From contig CAMATN010000001.1 of NCBI GenBank assembly GCA_945861155.1, forward strand, positions 1 through 64,000: a DNA stretch of 64,000 nucleotides, written 5' to 3'. Positions within the stretch are counted from its first letter, which is position 1. Every line of letters starts with the position of its first letter. Both the position numbers and the translations under genes were made by a program. Below are positions 48,587 through 57,524 of this stretch, piece after piece. This DNA comes from Rhizobium sp. Q54 (GTDB lineage Bacteria > Pseudomonadota > Alphaproteobacteria > ATCC43930 > CGMCC-115725). The notes under the pieces are model-generated. The model had not been told where the DNA came from, searched no databases, and worked only from the letters and a program-made list of their open reading frames with translations.

Positions 48587-49294
48587 ATGGACGAGATTTG
48601 GCACCGTATTGGCCGGGCGGCGGTTCACGCGCTGCTCGCGGCGGCGTTTGTCTTGAGCTGTTCGATTGGGTTCGCCGCCGAGCCGTCAAAAATGCAATCG
48701 CTGTGGTTCGACCCGACGCAGCTGCCCTCCTTTATCGGCGTGGTCGATCGCTTTCTGCCCAACCCGGACGGCCGGGTCGACCGCCTGGTCTTCAAGGAAG
48801 GTCCGCAGATCGCCTTCCCGCCGGATGCGTTCGAGGCGATCCGCGAGGTCGCGCCGGCCGGTCGTCCGCTGGTCGTTTGGGGCATCCGCGCCCGCAGCGC
48901 GGCGGTCATCACGATGCTGGCCTTCGGCGCGCCCGATGCCGAGCCGACGGTGCTCGACCGGTTCTATTGGCGGCCGGAGCCTGGCCGGAATGAGGGCAGG
49001 AGGGAGATGCTACTGATCGGCACGGTGTGGGTGCCGTATCTGTCGCCGCAAGGTCAGACCGCCGGAGCGATCTTGGAGAACGGCGACGTTGTTCGCGTCG
49101 AGCCCAAGATCGCGGCGATGTTCAAGGACCGTTTCGTTGCCGGGGCCAAGATCGTCGCGGAAGGGACCGGTTCCGAGACGCCGCAAGGCAAGGCGATTGA
49201 CGCCGAGCGGGTCGGCGACTCGATCGCGACGGTCCAAAGCCTGCCACGCCCTCTGCCGGGAGCGTCTGGCGGTGAAGGGCGGCCGGCGAGATGA
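48587..49294 (+). CDS. Exported hypothetical protein
   Basis: A 235-residue protein of unknown function with a signal peptide (AVHALLAAAFVLSCSIGFAA) followed by a compact domain (FVGVV-like SFIGVVDRFLPNPDGRVDRLVFKEG; LVVWGIRARSAAVITMLAFG). The ATG at 48587 is preferred over GTG 48554. Its end nearly abuts the ABC transporter gene, 10 bp downstream, so the two may be cotranscribed. Confidence 0.65.
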   Translation: MDEIWHRIGRAAVHALLAAAFVLSCSIGFAAEPSKMQSLWFDPTQLPSFIGVVDRFLPNPDGRVDRLVFKEGPQIAFPPDAFEAIREVAPAGRPLVVWGIRARSAAVITMLAFGAPDAEPTVLDRFYWRPEPGRNEGRREMLLIGTVWVPYLSPQGQTAGAILENGDVVRVEPKIAAMFKDRFVAGAKIVAEGTGSETPQGKAIDAERVGDSIATVQSLPRPLPGASGGEGRPAR

Positions 49295-49304
49295 GACCAG
49301 GCCG

Positions 49305-51173
49305 GTGACCGCCGCCGATAACCAGGAACCGGCCGAGCGCAACCACACGGCCAGCACGGCCGCCTTTCTGCGCCGCTTCTTCCGGCTGGCGGCGCCGTTC
49401 TTCACCTCCGAAGAAAAGTGGATGGCATGGACGCTCTTGATCGGGGTGCTCGCGCTGACCTCCGTGCAGATCGCCATCGCGATCCGGCTCAACGTGTGGA
49501 ACCGCGACTTTTTCAACGCCCTCGAAAGCCACGACTGGAACGGCTTCATCTATCAGATGGAATTGTTCGGGCTGCTCGCCGCCACGACGATGGGCATCGC
49601 GGTCTATCAGGTCTATGTCAGGCAGCTGCTGCAACTGCGCTGGCGCCGCTGGCTGACCGCGAGGTTTGTCGATCGATGGCTGGAGGACGGCCGCCATTAT
49701 CAGCTCAACTTCATCGATAGCGGGGTCGACAATCCCGATCAGCGGATCTCCGAAAACACCCGGCACGCGACCGAGATGGCGATCGAATTCGGGCTCGGCA
49801 TTTTCGACAAGACGATCACGCTGATCTCGTTCATCGGCATCCTGTGGACCATATCAGGCCCGCTCGATGTAACGCTCGGAACGATGTCGTTTCGGATCCC
49901 CGGCTATATGGTGTTCGCCGCGCTGCTCTATGCCGGGATCGGCTCGATCCTGACTTATTTCGTCGGACGGCCGATCGTCGCGGCCAACCGGCTCCAGACC
50001 GCGAAAGAGGCGGATTACCGCTTCGCCCTGGTGCGTTTGCGCGAGAACAGCGAGGCGGTGGCGCTGATCCGCGGCGAGGCCGACGAAAAGGGAGTGCTGA
50101 CCGGCTATTTCAACGACGTCCTGGCCTCGACGATCGGGCTGATGCGGACGCAGCGCCGGCTCATGTGGCTGACCAGCTTCTATGCCGCGGTCGGCATGGT
50201 CTACCCGACCCTGGTCGCCAGCCCGCGCTTTTTCGCCGGCGCGATCACCCTGGGCGTCTTGATGCAGATCACCGCCGCGTTCGGGCAGGTGCAGACGTCG
50301 CTCAACTGGTTCGTCGACAATTTCCCGCGCATCGCCGAATGGCGCTCGCATGTCGAGCGGCTGCTCGAATTCGATGAGGTGCTGCACTCGACGGCCGAAG
50401 CGCAATCCGAATCGGGCGAGAGCACCAGCATCCACATCGCCGACAGCACCGCGGAGGGTATCGACGGGTTGCGCTTCGACGATCTGCAGATAGCCCTTGC
50501 CGACGGCAGCGTCGTGATTACCGACGCCAATACCCTGATCAGCAAAGGCGAGCGGGTGCTGATCGTCGGACCTTCGGGAAGTGGCAAGAGCACGCTGTTC
50601 CGCGCGGTTGCCGGGCTGTGGCCGTGGGGTACGGGCAAGATCACGATGCCCGACCGCAACCTGATGATGTTCATGCCGCAGCGACCCTATCTGCCGCTCG
50701 GCACGCTGCGCGAGGCGCTCGCCTATCCTTCGGTGGCTCAGGAATTTTCGGACGCCACCCTCGAAGCGGCGCTGCGGCGCTGCGGTCTGGAGAATCTGGT
50801 CGAGCGCCTCGATGAGCGGGAGCGTTGGGACCGGGTGCTGAGCGGCGGCGAACAGCAGCGTCTCGCCTTTGCCCGGGTGTTCTTGCACAAGCCCGAATGG
50901 GTGTTCATGGACGAGGCCACCTCGGCCCTCGACGAGGACGCGCAGCAGGCGGTGATGAGCCTGTTCACCGAGGAACTGGCCGGCACGACACTCGTGTCGA
51001 TCGCGCATCGTCCGGGAATGGACGCCTTTCACGATCGCACCCTTACCCTGGTCGTCGCGGCCGGCGGCGCACGCCTTATTACAAAGCGCCCGCCGCCGGA
51101 ACCGCGCGACACGAAGCGGCCGCCGCGGGGGTTCGTCAAGGACGTGCTGCGCCGCTTCCGCACGACGCGATAG
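49305..51173 (+). CDS. ABC transporter ATPase/permease, SbmA/BacA-like (ABC_membrane_2)
   Basis: A 622-residue half-transporter with fused domains. The N-terminal membrane domain (about residues 20-370) has SbmA/BacA-type features: LNVWNRDFFNALESHDWNGF and NPDQRISENTRHATEMAIE. The C-terminal ATPase has Walker A GPSGSGKST, FMPQRPYLPLGTLREALAYP, signature LSGGEQQRLAFARV and Walker B EWVFMDEATSALD. Relatives (YddA, fatty-acyl or peptide transporters) move lipids or peptides. GTG at 49305 gives a complete N-terminus; the frame is open further upstream in antiphase with the previous gene. Confidence 0.9.
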   Translation: MTAADNQEPAERNHTASTAAFLRRFFRLAAPFFTSEEKWMAWTLLIGVLALTSVQIAIAIRLNVWNRDFFNALESHDWNGFIYQMELFGLLAATTMGIAVYQVYVRQLLQLRWRRWLTARFVDRWLEDGRHYQLNFIDSGVDNPDQRISENTRHATEMAIEFGLGIFDKTITLISFIGILWTISGPLDVTLGTMSFRIPGYMVFAALLYAGIGSILTYFVGRPIVAANRLQTAKEADYRFALVRLRENSEAVALIRGEADEKGVLTGYFNDVLASTIGLMRTQRRLMWLTSFYAAVGMVYPTLVASPRFFAGAITLGVLMQITAAFGQVQTSLNWFVDNFPRIAEWRSHVERLLEFDEVLHSTAEAQSESGESTSIHIADSTAEGIDGLRFDDLQIALADGSVVITDANTLISKGERVLIVGPSGSGKSTLFRAVAGLWPWGTGKITMPDRNLMMFMPQRPYLPLGTLREALAYPSVAQEFSDATLEAALRRCGLENLVERLDERERWDRVLSGGEQQRLAFARVFLHKPEWVFMDEATSALDEDAQQAVMSLFTEELAGTTLVSIAHRPGMDAFHDRTLTLVVAAGGARLITKRPPPEPRDTKRPPRGFVKDVLRRFRTTR

Positions 51174-51236
51174 GCGCAGGGGTGAGCGCGCCAGGAGGCA
51201 TTGGCGCCGCCCTCGTTCGTCGTGAGGGAGGTGTGG

Positions 51237-53132
51237 ATGGCCGAGGAAAATAGCGACCGGGGGACGCTGGCCGACGCCGCCTCGGCGCCCGAAAGACGGT
51301 CGGGCGGGTTCATGCCGCCGCTCGTCGTCGCGGCCATCGTGATCGCCGGGCTCTATTTCGCGCGGACGGTGCTGCAGCCGTTCGCGCTGGCGGTGCTGCT
51401 GAGCCTGATGCTGGCGCCGGCGGTACACTGGCTGGACCATCACGGGCTCGGGCGGGTTCCGGCGGTCCTCCTGACCGTACTATGCGCGTTTGTCGTGATT
51501 CTCGGTTTTGTCTTCGCGGTGGGAGAAGAGGCGATCGGGCTGGTGCGGAACCTGCCGCGCTATCAAGAGAACATCGCGGCGAAGATACGCTCGCTGAATG
51601 ACGCGGTTCCCGGCGCCGGCATGCTGGGGCGGGCGAGCGGAGTGTTTAACGACCTCGCCGGCGAGTTTGCCGGCTCGGCGTCTCGCGGCGCACCGGCGAT
51701 CGGCGTCGGCGTGCCCGGCGATCTGACGGCGCCTGCGACGCCCGCGCCGCCGATGTCGGTTGAGATCCGCGAGCCCGGGCTGGCCCCGCTCGATGTATTG
51801 CGAAACGTCGTAGGTCCGGTGCTGTCGCCGCTGGCATCGGGCGGGCTGGTCATGCTGTTTGTCGTGCTGATCCTGCTGAAGCGCGAGGATTTGCGCGACC
51901 GCGTGCTGCGCCTCGCCGGCGCGCGCGATCTCCATCGCACGACCGCAGCGATGAACGAGGCTGCCGAAAGGATCAGCAAATACCTGTTGATGCAGCTCGC
52001 GGTCGGGCTTTCCTTCGGCATACCGGTCGGCATTGGGCTCGCGGTGATCGGGATTCCGAATGCGCCGCTCTGGGGCATGCTCGGCGTGGTGCTGCGTTTC
52101 ATCCCGTTGATCGGCGGCCCGATTGCCGCGGTGTTCCCGGTCGCGCTGGCGATCGCGGTATCGCCGGGCTGGGGGCCCTTGCTGTGGACGGTCCTGCTGT
52201 TCATCGCGATCGAGGTGATCATCGGAAATGTCGTAGAGCCGCTCGTCTATGGCCGCAGCACCGGCCTCTCCCCTGTGGCGGTGGTCGCCGCGGCCGTGTT
52301 CTGGACCTGGCTGTGGGGGGTGGTCGGGCTGTTGCTGGCGACGCCGCTGACGGTCTGTCTGGTGGTGCTCGGGCGCTATGTGCCGCACCTGCAGTTCCTC
52401 GACATTCTGCTCGGCAATCGCCCGGTGCTGTCGCCCGAGGAGAGCTTCTATCAGCGGCTGCTCGCCCGCGATCCTGAGGAAGCCACCGAGCAGGCCGAGG
52501 AATTCGCCCGGGAAAAATCGCTAGCGGAATTTTTCGATGAGGTCGCGGTTCCGGCCTTGGTAATGGCCCAGGCCGACAGCGACCGCGCCGCGCTGACGCC
52601 GCAGCGCCGCGCCGTGATCGCCGAGGGCGTCGCCGCGATCCTCGACAATCTGGTCGAGGAGGGGCGCGCCGAACTCGACGAGTCGGAAGCGGACGGGCCG
52701 ACGATCGCTTTGCTGGCCGGCCGGAACGAACTCGATCTCGCGGCGGCATGGCTGCTGCAGCATCTGTTGCGACTGCGCGGCCACCGCACCGTGGTGTTCG
52801 CGCCCGACGCGGTGTCGACCTTCAACCTCGATCGCCTGCCGCTGCGCGGTGTGCAGGTCGTGTGTCTGTCGTTGCTCAGCACCAGCTCGGCCGCCCGCGC
52901 CCGCTATCTCGTCCGGCGCATCCGACGGCAGGCGCGGCGGGCGAATGTGGTGATCGGGTTTTGGGGCCAAAGCGGGGCCGATTTTTCGCTGCAAGAGGCG
53001 ACTACCGCTACCGCCGCCGATAAGGTCGTCATCACCCTCGCCGCCGCGCTCGCCGACATCGAGGCGGTGCTGGCCGAGGGCCATCCCGGCGCCGACAAAC
53101 CCTCCGACAAACTCGCCCGCCAATCGGCGTGA
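51237..53132 (+). CDS. AI-2E family permease with long C-terminal domain
   Basis: A 631-residue membrane protein. About eight hydrophobic helices make up the AI-2E (PerM-like) transporter; the family pattern IPNAPLWGMLGVVLRFIPLIGGPIAA and VVEPLVYGRSTGLSPVAVV is clear. Normal members are about 350 residues. From about residue 405 an extra cytoplasmic domain follows, ending in a Rossmann-like fold (ELDLAAAWLLQHLLRLRGHRTVVF) that resembles cobalamin-binding folds but shows no obvious DxHxxG ligand. GGGAGG precedes ATG 51237. Confidence 0.85.
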   Translation: MAEENSDRGTLADAASAPERRSGGFMPPLVVAAIVIAGLYFARTVLQPFALAVLLSLMLAPAVHWLDHHGLGRVPAVLLTVLCAFVVILGFVFAVGEEAIGLVRNLPRYQENIAAKIRSLNDAVPGAGMLGRASGVFNDLAGEFAGSASRGAPAIGVGVPGDLTAPATPAPPMSVEIREPGLAPLDVLRNVVGPVLSPLASGGLVMLFVVLILLKREDLRDRVLRLAGARDLHRTTAAMNEAAERISKYLLMQLAVGLSFGIPVGIGLAVIGIPNAPLWGMLGVVLRFIPLIGGPIAAVFPVALAIAVSPGWGPLLWTVLLFIAIEVIIGNVVEPLVYGRSTGLSPVAVVAAAVFWTWLWGVVGLLLATPLTVCLVVLGRYVPHLQFLDILLGNRPVLSPEESFYQRLLARDPEEATEQAEEFAREKSLAEFFDEVAVPALVMAQADSDRAALTPQRRAVIAEGVAAILDNLVEEGRAELDESEADGPTIALLAGRNELDLAAAWLLQHLLRLRGHRTVVFAPDAVSTFNLDRLPLRGVQVVCLSLLSTSSAARARYLVRRIRRQARRANVVIGFWGQSGADFSLQEATTATAADKVVITLAAALADIEAVLAEGHPGADKPSDKLARQSA

Positions 53133-53188
53133 CATTAGTCTGACGCGGGCAATTGCGGCACTGTTCGCGATATGCAAACATCACCGCA

Positions 53189-53446
53189 ATGCAGGTCGTG
53201 ATCGCCCGTGATGCCTTGAAGGTGCTGTCACGCATGCAGCCGGCCAAAGCTCGGGATATTCGTGAGGCGGTCACCCAGATGGCCGCTGACCCGAGCGCGC
53301 CGAACAACAATCTGCGACCGCTGAAAGGCGTGCCGAACGGTTTTCGCATCCGAGTCGGGGATTGGCGCGTGTCGTATACGCTTGATCGCGCTGCCGATCT
53401 GGTCAGCGTTTTTGAGATCGCGGCGAGAGGAGGGGCGTATCGATGA
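53189..53446 (+). CDS. RelE/ParE-type toxin
   Basis: An 85-residue RelE/ParE superfamily protein. Typical lines are VIARDALKVLSRMQPAKARDIREAV and LRPLKGVPNGFRIRVGDWRVSYTLD, then the hydrophobic end LVSVFEIAARGGAYR. Family members cleave ribosome-bound mRNA or act on gyrase. The ATG at 53189 gives the compact form; a TTG 12 codons upstream is possible. The stop overlaps the antitoxin start. Confidence 0.85.
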   Translation: MQVVIARDALKVLSRMQPAKARDIREAVTQMAADPSAPNNNLRPLKGVPNGFRIRVGDWRVSYTLDRAADLVSVFEIAARGGAYR

Positions 53447-53907
53447 ACACGCGGCGTATTGGTCCACGCATCCGCGCCGGTGGGGCGGATGCCGAGGCGG
53501 TCCGGGCCTTCATTGCCGAGAAAATCCCTGAAGCCCGGGTCGTCGGCGAGGGTGAGCCCGCCGATTTCGTCATGATGAAACAAGAGGATTTCGAGGAGGC
53601 GCTGGAGGATGCCGCAGCTGTCGCCGCCTATGCGCGAACTCGCCACGAGGAGTTCGTGCCGATTGCGCTCGCCGACCGCCTTCTCGCGGGCGAGAGCCCC
53701 GTCAAGGTCTGGCGCGAGTATCGCGGCCTTGGCTTGGCTGCGCTCGCGACCGCCGCGGGGATCGGCAAGGGCTATCTATCGCAAATCGAGAACGGGCACC
53801 GCCAAGGCACGGTCGATACGCTCCGGAAGCTCGCGGCGACTCTGTCGGTCGACCTCGACGATCTGACCCGACCCGCGCCTTCCCGCGACGCGGCCAAGGG
53901 CGCGTGA
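53443..53907 (+). CDS. HTH (XRE/HigA-like) antitoxin
   Basis: A 154-residue protein with a C-terminal Cro/C1 helix-turn-helix (GLGLAALATAAGIGKGYLSQIENGHRQGTVDTLRKLAATL). The N-terminal half (EKIPEARVVGEGEPADFVMMKQEDFEEALEDAAAVAAYA) resembles Phd/prevent-host-death-style antitoxin segments and is longer than in typical HigA. It overlaps the toxin by 4 bp (ATGA), a toxin-first order as in higBA. Probably autoregulates the pair. Confidence 0.85.
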   Translation: MNTRRIGPRIRAGGADAEAVRAFIAEKIPEARVVGEGEPADFVMMKQEDFEEALEDAAAVAAYARTRHEEFVPIALADRLLAGESPVKVWREYRGLGLAALATAAGIGKGYLSQIENGHRQGTVDTLRKLAATLSVDLDDLTRPAPSRDAAKGA

Positions 53908-53930
53908 GGCGCCGATTCCATCGGACTGGA

Positions 53931-54719
53931 TCACCGCCCCTTCAACACCGGCTTGCGGCGCTCGCGCCAGGCTTGGTGCGCTTCCTTTTTGTCCTCGGTC
54001 AGTTCGAGCGCCATGAAGCGGTAGAGATCGGCGTTGGCCGCCTCGCGCAGCGACCCGTCGAGCCCGAAGGCAACCGCCTCCTTGGCAAGGCGCGCTGCGA
54101 GTGGCGGCAGCGTCGCGATATGCTCGGCGACTTCCATCGCCTTCGCCATCAATTCGCCGTGCGGCGCCACCCATTGCGCGAGGCCGGCCCGATAGGCCTC
54201 GTCGGCCTTCAGCGGAAACCCCATCGCGAGCTTCATCGCCTGGCCGCGGCCGACCCAGCGCGCGAGCCGCACCGTGCCGCCCTGCGCCGGCAGGATGCCG
54301 AGCGAGACCTGGGTCAGCCGCCACTCGGCGCGTTCGGAGGCGACGATCAGGTCGCAGCAATAGGTCACGATGCAGCCGATCCCGATCGCATAGCCGTTGA
54401 CCGCCGCGACCGTCGGCTTGGCGAAATCCGACAGCAAATTCATCGCCTGATGGCGCCGCCGCTTTGGCAGGGCCTCGATTGCGTCGGCGATCGAATCGCT
54501 GGTGTGGGTCTTCGGGTCCTTGATGTTGGCGCCGGCGCTGAACGCGCCCCCCGCCTCGTCGCCGGTCAGCACCACGCAGCGGATGTCGGGATCGTCCTCG
54601 ATCTGCGGCAACATTTCCTTCAGAGCGGCATTGTAATCCTCGCCCCAGGCATTGCGCGCCTGCGGCCGCGACAAGGTCAGGATCGCGATCGCGCCGCGTT
54701 TTTCGTACAGCAAGGGCAT
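53931..54719 (-). CDS. Crotonase (enoyl-CoA hydratase/isomerase) family protein
   Basis: A 262-residue crotonase-fold protein. The oxyanion-hole regions FSAGANIKDP and NGYAIGIGCIVTYCCDLIVAS are present. Aligned by eye to classical enoyl-CoA hydratase, both catalytic glutamates are replaced, one by Ile in GIGCIV and one by Gln in RLTQVSLG, so hydration is doubtful and an isomerase, lyase or other activity is more likely. It is near a CoA-transferase and a second crotonase, hinting at a CoA-thioester pathway. Confidence 0.87.
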   Translation of the reverse strand: MPLLYEKRGAIAILTLSRPQARNAWGEDYNAALKEMLPQIEDDPDIRCVVLTGDEAGGAFSAGANIKDPKTHTSDSIADAIEALPKRRRHQAMNLLSDFAKPTVAAVNGYAIGIGCIVTYCCDLIVASERAEWRLTQVSLGILPAQGGTVRLARWVGRGQAMKLAMGFPLKADEAYRAGLAQWVAPHGELMAKAMEVAEHIATLPPLAARLAKEAVAFGLDGSLREAANADLYRFMALELTEDKKEAHQAWRERRKPVLKGR

Positions 54720-54743
54720 GGGCTTCCTCCCGCTCCAACCCGA

Positions 54744-54808
54744 TTGTCATCCCGGCGAAAGCCGGGACCCATGTCCGCCATGGATACCGGCTTTCGCCGG
54801 TATGACAA
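54744..54808. repeat. REP pair (inverted) upstream of the crotonase
   Basis: TTGTCATCCCGGCGAAAGCC and its inverted partner GGCTTTCGCCGGTATGACAA face each other over a short loop. Same family as 44646-44670 and 59970-60050. It sits just before the crotonase start, inside the 250-bp gap to the CoA-transferase gene. The rest of this gap shows nothing recognisable. Confidence 0.85.
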
Positions 54809-54969
54809 GAAGAGATACTCGACCGCTGATCGGGAACCAGCCCCCGCGGGTTTGGTTATGAGTTGCAGGCCTGAACACTGAGCAATGCCGGGGCAACCGA
54901 CGGTGTGGTGTATCGTGCGAGGTATAGCGCCTATTCCCGCATCGTTTTGGACCTCATCCGGGGCGGCCG

Positions 54970-56175
54970 TTAAATAACGCCGCCGGCGTTGAGTTCGGCG
55001 ATCTCTCCGGCTGAAAGCCCCAGCCAGCCGCCGTAGATTTGGGCGTTGTGCTGGCCGAGCTTCGGGCTCGGGGTTGTCTCGACCTTGTCCGCGCCGTGAT
55101 AGCGCAGCGGCGAATTCGGCACGACCAGGCGGCCGATCTCGTCGTGCTCGATCCATTCGAGCATGCCGCGCTCGTGCATGTGCGGATCGTGCATGACTTC
55201 GCCTACGTCGCGCACCGGCGCCAGAGGAATGCGGTGGCGCTTGGCGATCGCGAATATTTCCATCTTGCCGAGGGTGCGGGTCCAGTCGGCGATCGCCCCG
55301 TCGGCCGCCTCACGGTGCCTGACCCGGGCGGCGTTGTCGGCGAAGCGCGGGTCGTCGCGCAATTCCTCGCGGCCCATCGCCTTCAACAGGCTGTGCCAAT
55401 GCTCCTCGACCGCGAGGTTCATCGCGACATAGCCGTCATTGGTCGGATAGACGTTGATCGGCACGCGGCCGTGGCTGGAATTGCCGGTGCGCGGCGGCAC
55501 CTCGCCGGTCTGCCAATAGGCTTCGAGCTGCGAGGTCAGGGTCGCGTAGGCGGCCTCCTGCATCGCCACCTCGACGAGGCGGCCCTTGCCGGTGTGCTCG
55601 CGCTCGAAGAGGGCGGTGATCGTCGCGGCATAAAGGTGGATGCCGGAGAGGAAATCGACGACCGCCGGCCCGGCCTTGAGCGGCGGCTCGTCGGGGAGGC
55701 CAGTGACGCTGATCAGTCCCGACACCGCCTGGATCGTCAGATCCATCGCCAGATTGTCGCGGTCGGGACCCGACAGGCCGTAGCCGGTGCCCGACGCGTA
55801 GACGAGGCGCGGGTTGATCCGGCTCACGACGCTCCAACCGACGCCAAGCCGGTCCATGACGCCGGGAGCGAAGTTTTCGAGCAGCACATCGGCCTTCGCG
55901 ACCATCCGGAACAAGAGGTCGCGCCCGCGCTCGTGTTTCAGGTTGAGGGTGATCGCGCGCTTGTTGCCGTTGAGCATCGCGATCGGGAACGTCGTGCTTT
56001 TGCCGGCGGGCGCGCGCCGGCGCAGCGGTTCGCCCAGGGGCGGCTCGATCTTGATCACGTCGGCGCCGGCCTTGGCCATCAGCATCGTCGCGTACGGCCC
56101 CTGATAGACCTGGCCGAAATCGAGCACGGTGATGCCGGCCAGCGGCCGGTTGGCGCGAGGCTCGCCCATTGACAT
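54970..56175 (-). CDS. CaiB/BaiF family III CoA-transferase
   Basis: A 401-residue CoA-transferase. LAGITVLDFGQVYQGPYATMLMAKAGADVIKIEPP and VLLENFAPGVMDRLGVGW are typical. The likely nucleophile Asp is in NLAMDLTIQAVSGLISVTG. It moves CoA between carboxylic acids without a free acyl-CoA intermediate. The substrate is unknown. It lies 7 bp after the neighbouring crotonase gene on the same strand. Confidence 0.93.
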   Translation of the reverse strand: MSMGEPRANRPLAGITVLDFGQVYQGPYATMLMAKAGADVIKIEPPLGEPLRRRAPAGKSTTFPIAMLNGNKRAITLNLKHERGRDLLFRMVAKADVLLENFAPGVMDRLGVGWSVVSRINPRLVYASGTGYGLSGPDRDNLAMDLTIQAVSGLISVTGLPDEPPLKAGPAVVDFLSGIHLYAATITALFEREHTGKGRLVEVAMQEAAYATLTSQLEAYWQTGEVPPRTGNSSHGRVPINVYPTNDGYVAMNLAVEEHWHSLLKAMGREELRDDPRFADNAARVRHREAADGAIADWTRTLGKMEIFAIAKRHRIPLAPVRDVGEVMHDPHMHERGMLEWIEHDEIGRLVVPNSPLRYHGADKVETTPSPKLGQHNAQIYGGWLGLSAGEIAELNAGGVI

Positions 56176-56182
56176 TGCCGGG

Positions 56183-56980
56183 CTACCGCCCCTTGAAGGG
56201 ACGCGGCGGGCGCTTTTCGGCGAAGGCGCTCGCCGCCTCGTGGAAATCCTCGGTCAGATAGAGCGCGAACGGCGCGGCGATGAACTGCGCCTCGCGGGTG
56301 ATGCGCTCCAAGTACCATCGGCGCGTGCGCACGGTGGTTCGGACGCTCAACGGCGGGTTCTTGGCCACCTGCAAGGCCAGTTCCCGCGCTACTTCCAGAT
56401 GCTGTCCGGCGGGGGCGACCCGGTTGAAGATGCCCGCGGCAAGCCCTTCCTCGGCCGTGAAAAACCGCCCCGTCAGGGCGATCTCCTCGCCGAAGGCGGC
56501 GGCGTTGCGGTAGTGGAACAAGGCCCAGTAGCGTGAGGCGCCGAGCCCGCGCGAGGTTTCGGTCAGCTGAAACCGCGTACCGGCCTCGGCGACGATCAGG
56601 TCGCATTCGAGAGTGAGGCCAAGCGCCAAGCCGAGCACATAACCGTGAACCGCCGCGATGACCGGCTTCCAATTGACCGCTCGGGTCAACAGATCGGCCG
56701 AATTGCTTCCCCGGCCCTGTGGCCCGCCGAGCCTCTTGAATTCTTCCGGGGTGCGCAACTGGCGCTGCCGAACATCCGCTCCGCTCGAAAACGCGCGGCC
56801 GCGACCGTTGAGGATCGCGACGTCGGCGTCGGGATCGAGGTCGAACCGGTGCAGCGCCTCGTCGAGCTGGCGCACGACCTCGTCGCTGACCGCGTTCAGC
56901 TTGTCCGGCCGGTTGATCGTGATCGTCGCGATCCGGTCGGCGCAGGCATATTCAACGAAGTTTGGCTCGTCCGTGTCCAC
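56183..56980 (-). CDS. Enoyl-CoA hydratase/isomerase family protein
   Basis: A 265-residue crotonase. ATITINRPDKLNAVSDEVV, GRAFSSGADVRQRQL and VHGYVLGLALGLTLECDLIVAE are typical. Of the two catalytic glutamates, the second (QLTETSRGLG) is retained and the first position is Gly, which allows isomerase or hydratase-like variants. GTG at 56980 has GGGAGGG 5 bases upstream. It forms a unit with the CoA-transferase gene. Confidence 0.9.
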   Translation of the reverse strand: MDTDEPNFVEYACADRIATITINRPDKLNAVSDEVVRQLDEALHRFDLDPDADVAILNGRGRAFSSGADVRQRQLRTPEEFKRLGGPQGRGSNSADLLTRAVNWKPVIAAVHGYVLGLALGLTLECDLIVAEAGTRFQLTETSRGLGASRYWALFHYRNAAAFGEEIALTGRFFTAEEGLAAGIFNRVAPAGQHLEVARELALQVAKNPPLSVRTTVRTRRWYLERITREAQFIAAPFALYLTEDFHEAASAFAEKRPPRPFKGR

Positions 56981-57000
56981 AATTCCCTCCCGCGCGGCTG

Positions 57001-57048
57001 CCCCCCACCCTACCCTCGCCCGCCTGCGGGGAAAGGTAGGGTGGGGGT
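57001..57048. repeat. GC-rich palindromic element
   Basis: CCCCCACCCTACC (57002-57014) and GGTAGGGTGGGGG (57035-57047) are perfect 13-bp inverted arms around a GC-rich core. Same group as the elements in proB, nadD and mfd. It lies just upstream of the crotonase GTG, in the gap before the 25-residue gene. The rest of that gap shows nothing else. Confidence 0.85.
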
Positions 57049-57109
57049 GGCAGCTTGCGGGGGGAGGGAGGGGCTGTCAACGGCGGCCCATATCGCGGTG
57101 GCGTCCTCG

Positions 57110-57187
57110 TCAGTAGACGAAAAGCCAAAGCAGTAGGATGATAGGGATCGGGATGCCGAGCATCCACAGCATGATACCTTTGCCCAT
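57110..57187 (-). CDS. 25-residue single-pass membrane microprotein
   Basis: A complete short frame encodes a product that starts MGKGIMLWMLGIPIPIILLL and ends WLFVY. It is nearly all membrane-spanning with a basic first few residues. AGGAG lies 7 bases before the ATG, a strong ribosome site. Very similar short proteins are common in alphaproteobacteria and are often left unannotated. It is next to csbD on the same strand, so a stress-related role is possible but unproven. Confidence 0.8.
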   Translation of the reverse strand: MGKGIMLWMLGIPIPIILLLWLFVY

Positions 57188-57230
57188 CGTTTAATCTCCT
57201 GGTTTGTCGCAAGCGAAATCGATGATCGAG

Positions 57231-57416
57231 CTATTTCTTGCCGATGATCTCGCGCACGGCGTCCTTGGCGTGGCCAATTCCGCTGCGCACATGGCCTTCG
57301 ACTTGTTCGGCCTTGCCTTCGGCCTCGGTCTCGCGATCACCGGTGATCTTGCCGACCGTTTCCTTGATCTTGCCGGTCACCTTGCGGAGACCACCCTCGA
57401 TGCGTTGCTTGTCCAT
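57231..57416 (-). CDS. CsbD family stress protein
   Basis: A 61-residue CsbD-like protein: MDKQRIEGGLRKVTGKIKE, then GDRETEAEGKAEQVEGHVRS. Family members are small hydrophilic stress proteins of unknown mechanism. Start at ATG 57416 with GAGGTG upstream; the frame is open to 57488 but lacks homology. Confidence 0.9.
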   Translation of the reverse strand: MDKQRIEGGLRKVTGKIKETVGKITGDRETEAEGKAEQVEGHVRSGIGHAKDAVREIIGKK

Positions 57417-57524
57417 AAACACCTCGCCGGTTTTACCTCGCTTAGAACAGGCGGCAGGGCAAAGCGGTTCCGGGAAGGCGGCTCGCATCGTACGACTCCG
57501 CCCAGTTGCGTCGCGCGTTATCGG

